Shown here: piece after piece, positions 5,803-6,056 of the stretch | How positions within the stretch are numbered: position 1 is the first letter of the stretch | Layout: every line of letters starts with the position of its first letter | From: Acidimicrobiales bacterium | Lineage (GTDB): Bacteria > Actinomycetota > Acidimicrobiia > Acidimicrobiales > Acidimicrobilacustridaceae | DNA: 6,056 nucleotides | Assembly (NCBI GenBank): GCA_023264135.1 | Contig: JALQSZ010000094.1 | Coordinates: 1-6,056, forward strand | Direction of reading: 5' to 3' | Program-made: the position numbers and the translations under genes | The notes under the pieces: model-generated | What the model saw: only the letters and a program-made list of their open reading frames with translations | Told to the model about the DNA's origin: nothing | Databases searched by the model: none

Positions 5803-6056
5803 CACATCGATCACGGTGCACACCCGTCAACCCGCCCGGCGGGTGTGCACCGCTTTTCTTGTGATGATGACACTGGCGCTTGCCGGTGTCATCACCGCGT
5901 GTGGCGGCAGTTCAGTTGCTGTTCCAAAACCACTTTCTGATGCACTCACGATCATGCAGGAATCGGGCGGCTATTCCTTCTCCGCAACAATCGCCACTGG
6001 TGCTTCGAGCGTGACGACGACCGGCGACTTCCAGGCGCCGAATCGCATCGCGCAAA
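5795..6056 (+). CDS. Lipoprotein, 3'-truncated, resembling the LppX/LprAFG family
   Basis: The frame runs off the right edge. The lipobox region is GVITAC with Cys at 5900-5902. Possible in-frame starts are ATG 5777, GTG 5795, GTG 5816, GTG 5861, ATG 5864 and ATG 5867. The last three would give a signal of only 11-13 residues with no positive charge and no ribosome-binding site. The upstream starts add HTRQPARR, a proper basic n-region, before the hydrophobic core. I chose GTG 5795 (CAGG 5 nt upstream, 8-nt overlap GTGACTGA with the preceding stop); ATG 5777 also has CAGG 5 nt upstream and is equally possible. The visible mature part (LSDALTIMQESGGYSFSATI, then VTTTGDFQAPNRI) resembles the first strands of LppX/LprAFG-type lipoproteins, which in mycobacteria carry lipids across the periplasm. 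That family call is tentative because under 60 mature residues are visible. Gene existence is well supported; the exact start is not. Confidence 0.65.
   Translation, partial: MTDTSITVHTRQPARRVCTAFLVMMTLALAGVITACGGSSVAVPKPLSDALTIMQESGGYSFSATIATGASSVTTTGDFQAPNRIAQ
5814..5860 (+). terminator. 13-bp hairpin plus U-rich tract, terminator or attenuator
   Basis: 5814-5826 pairs perfectly with 5840-5852 (CGGTGCACACCCG against CGGGTGTGCACCG) around a 13-nt loop, followed by CTTTTCTT at 5853-5860. This has the form of an intrinsic terminator 11 nt after the stop of the secreted-protein gene. A smaller competing hairpin (5830-5835 with 5839-5844) uses part of the same sequence. The structure lies inside the predicted start of the next lipoprotein gene, so it may act as a conditional terminator rather than a simple gene end. 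Confidence 0.6.
5865..5894 (+). other. Second strong hairpin in tandem
   Basis: 5865-5877 (TGATGACACTGGC) pairs with 5882-5894 (GCCGGTGTCATCA), giving 13 bp with one G:U wobble and a 4-nt GCTT loop. It starts 12 nt after the preceding hairpin. It codes for part of the lipoprotein signal peptide core (MMTLALAGVIT). It has no T-run after it, so it is not a terminator by itself. Confidence 0.5.

Noticed and set aside
5861..5869. GTG/ATG/ATG cluster as start of the last lipoprotein
   Set aside because: Gives a signal peptide of 11-13 residues without positive charge and without a ribosome-binding site; the upstream in-frame starts give a normal lipoprotein signal.

Overview
The window looks like ordinary chromosome from a moderately GC-rich actinobacterium, most likely of the Acidimicrobiia (Ilumatobacter-like). 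That placement is an inference. It rests on the codon usage, the Thr/Pro-rich linkers on exported proteins, the abundance of lipoproteins, a TAGGAT-type -10 box before a tRNA and a bacterial Tim44-like protein; no marker gene is present. Every gene supported here is on the + strand, and I see no transposase, integrase, phage gene, CRISPR array or defence module.

Layout. (1) Positions 1-1246 hold the 3' end of a protein with a C-terminal double zinc ribbon (probably an SPFH/YdjI-type protein), followed 5 nt later by a membrane-anchored Tim44-like protein with its own zinc ribbon. (2) Positions 1354-4508 hold two lipoproteins in a TAATG stop/start overlap: a phospholipase-D-superfamily protein, then an S53 (sedolisin/kumamolisin) serine-carboxyl protease with all catalytic residues. 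(3) Positions 4539-4829 hold a small 2TM-domain membrane protein. (4) tRNA-Ala(TGC) lies at 4913-4986, with a likely promoter before it and a strong hairpin terminator after it. (5) Positions 5023-5178 are non-coding and contain TTGC-centred direct repeats with an 11-bp period, in front of an unrecognised secreted protein (5179-5802). (6) The last gene is a partial lipoprotein that resembles the LppX/LprAFG family and starts inside the end of the previous gene.

Functional picture. Four of the six protein genes encode exported proteins, so the region mainly supplies the cell envelope. The clearest functional unit is the coupled PLD-like/sedolisin lipoprotein pair, two hydrolase-fold proteins predicted to sit together on the outer face of the membrane. 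The most unusual nucleotide-level structure is at the 3' end: two perfect or near-perfect 13-bp hairpins in tandem, with a U-rich stretch between them, lying inside what should be the signal-peptide coding region of the last lipoprotein. I do not see a clearly new multi-gene system; the interesting points are the repeats, the hairpins and the coupled lipoproteins.
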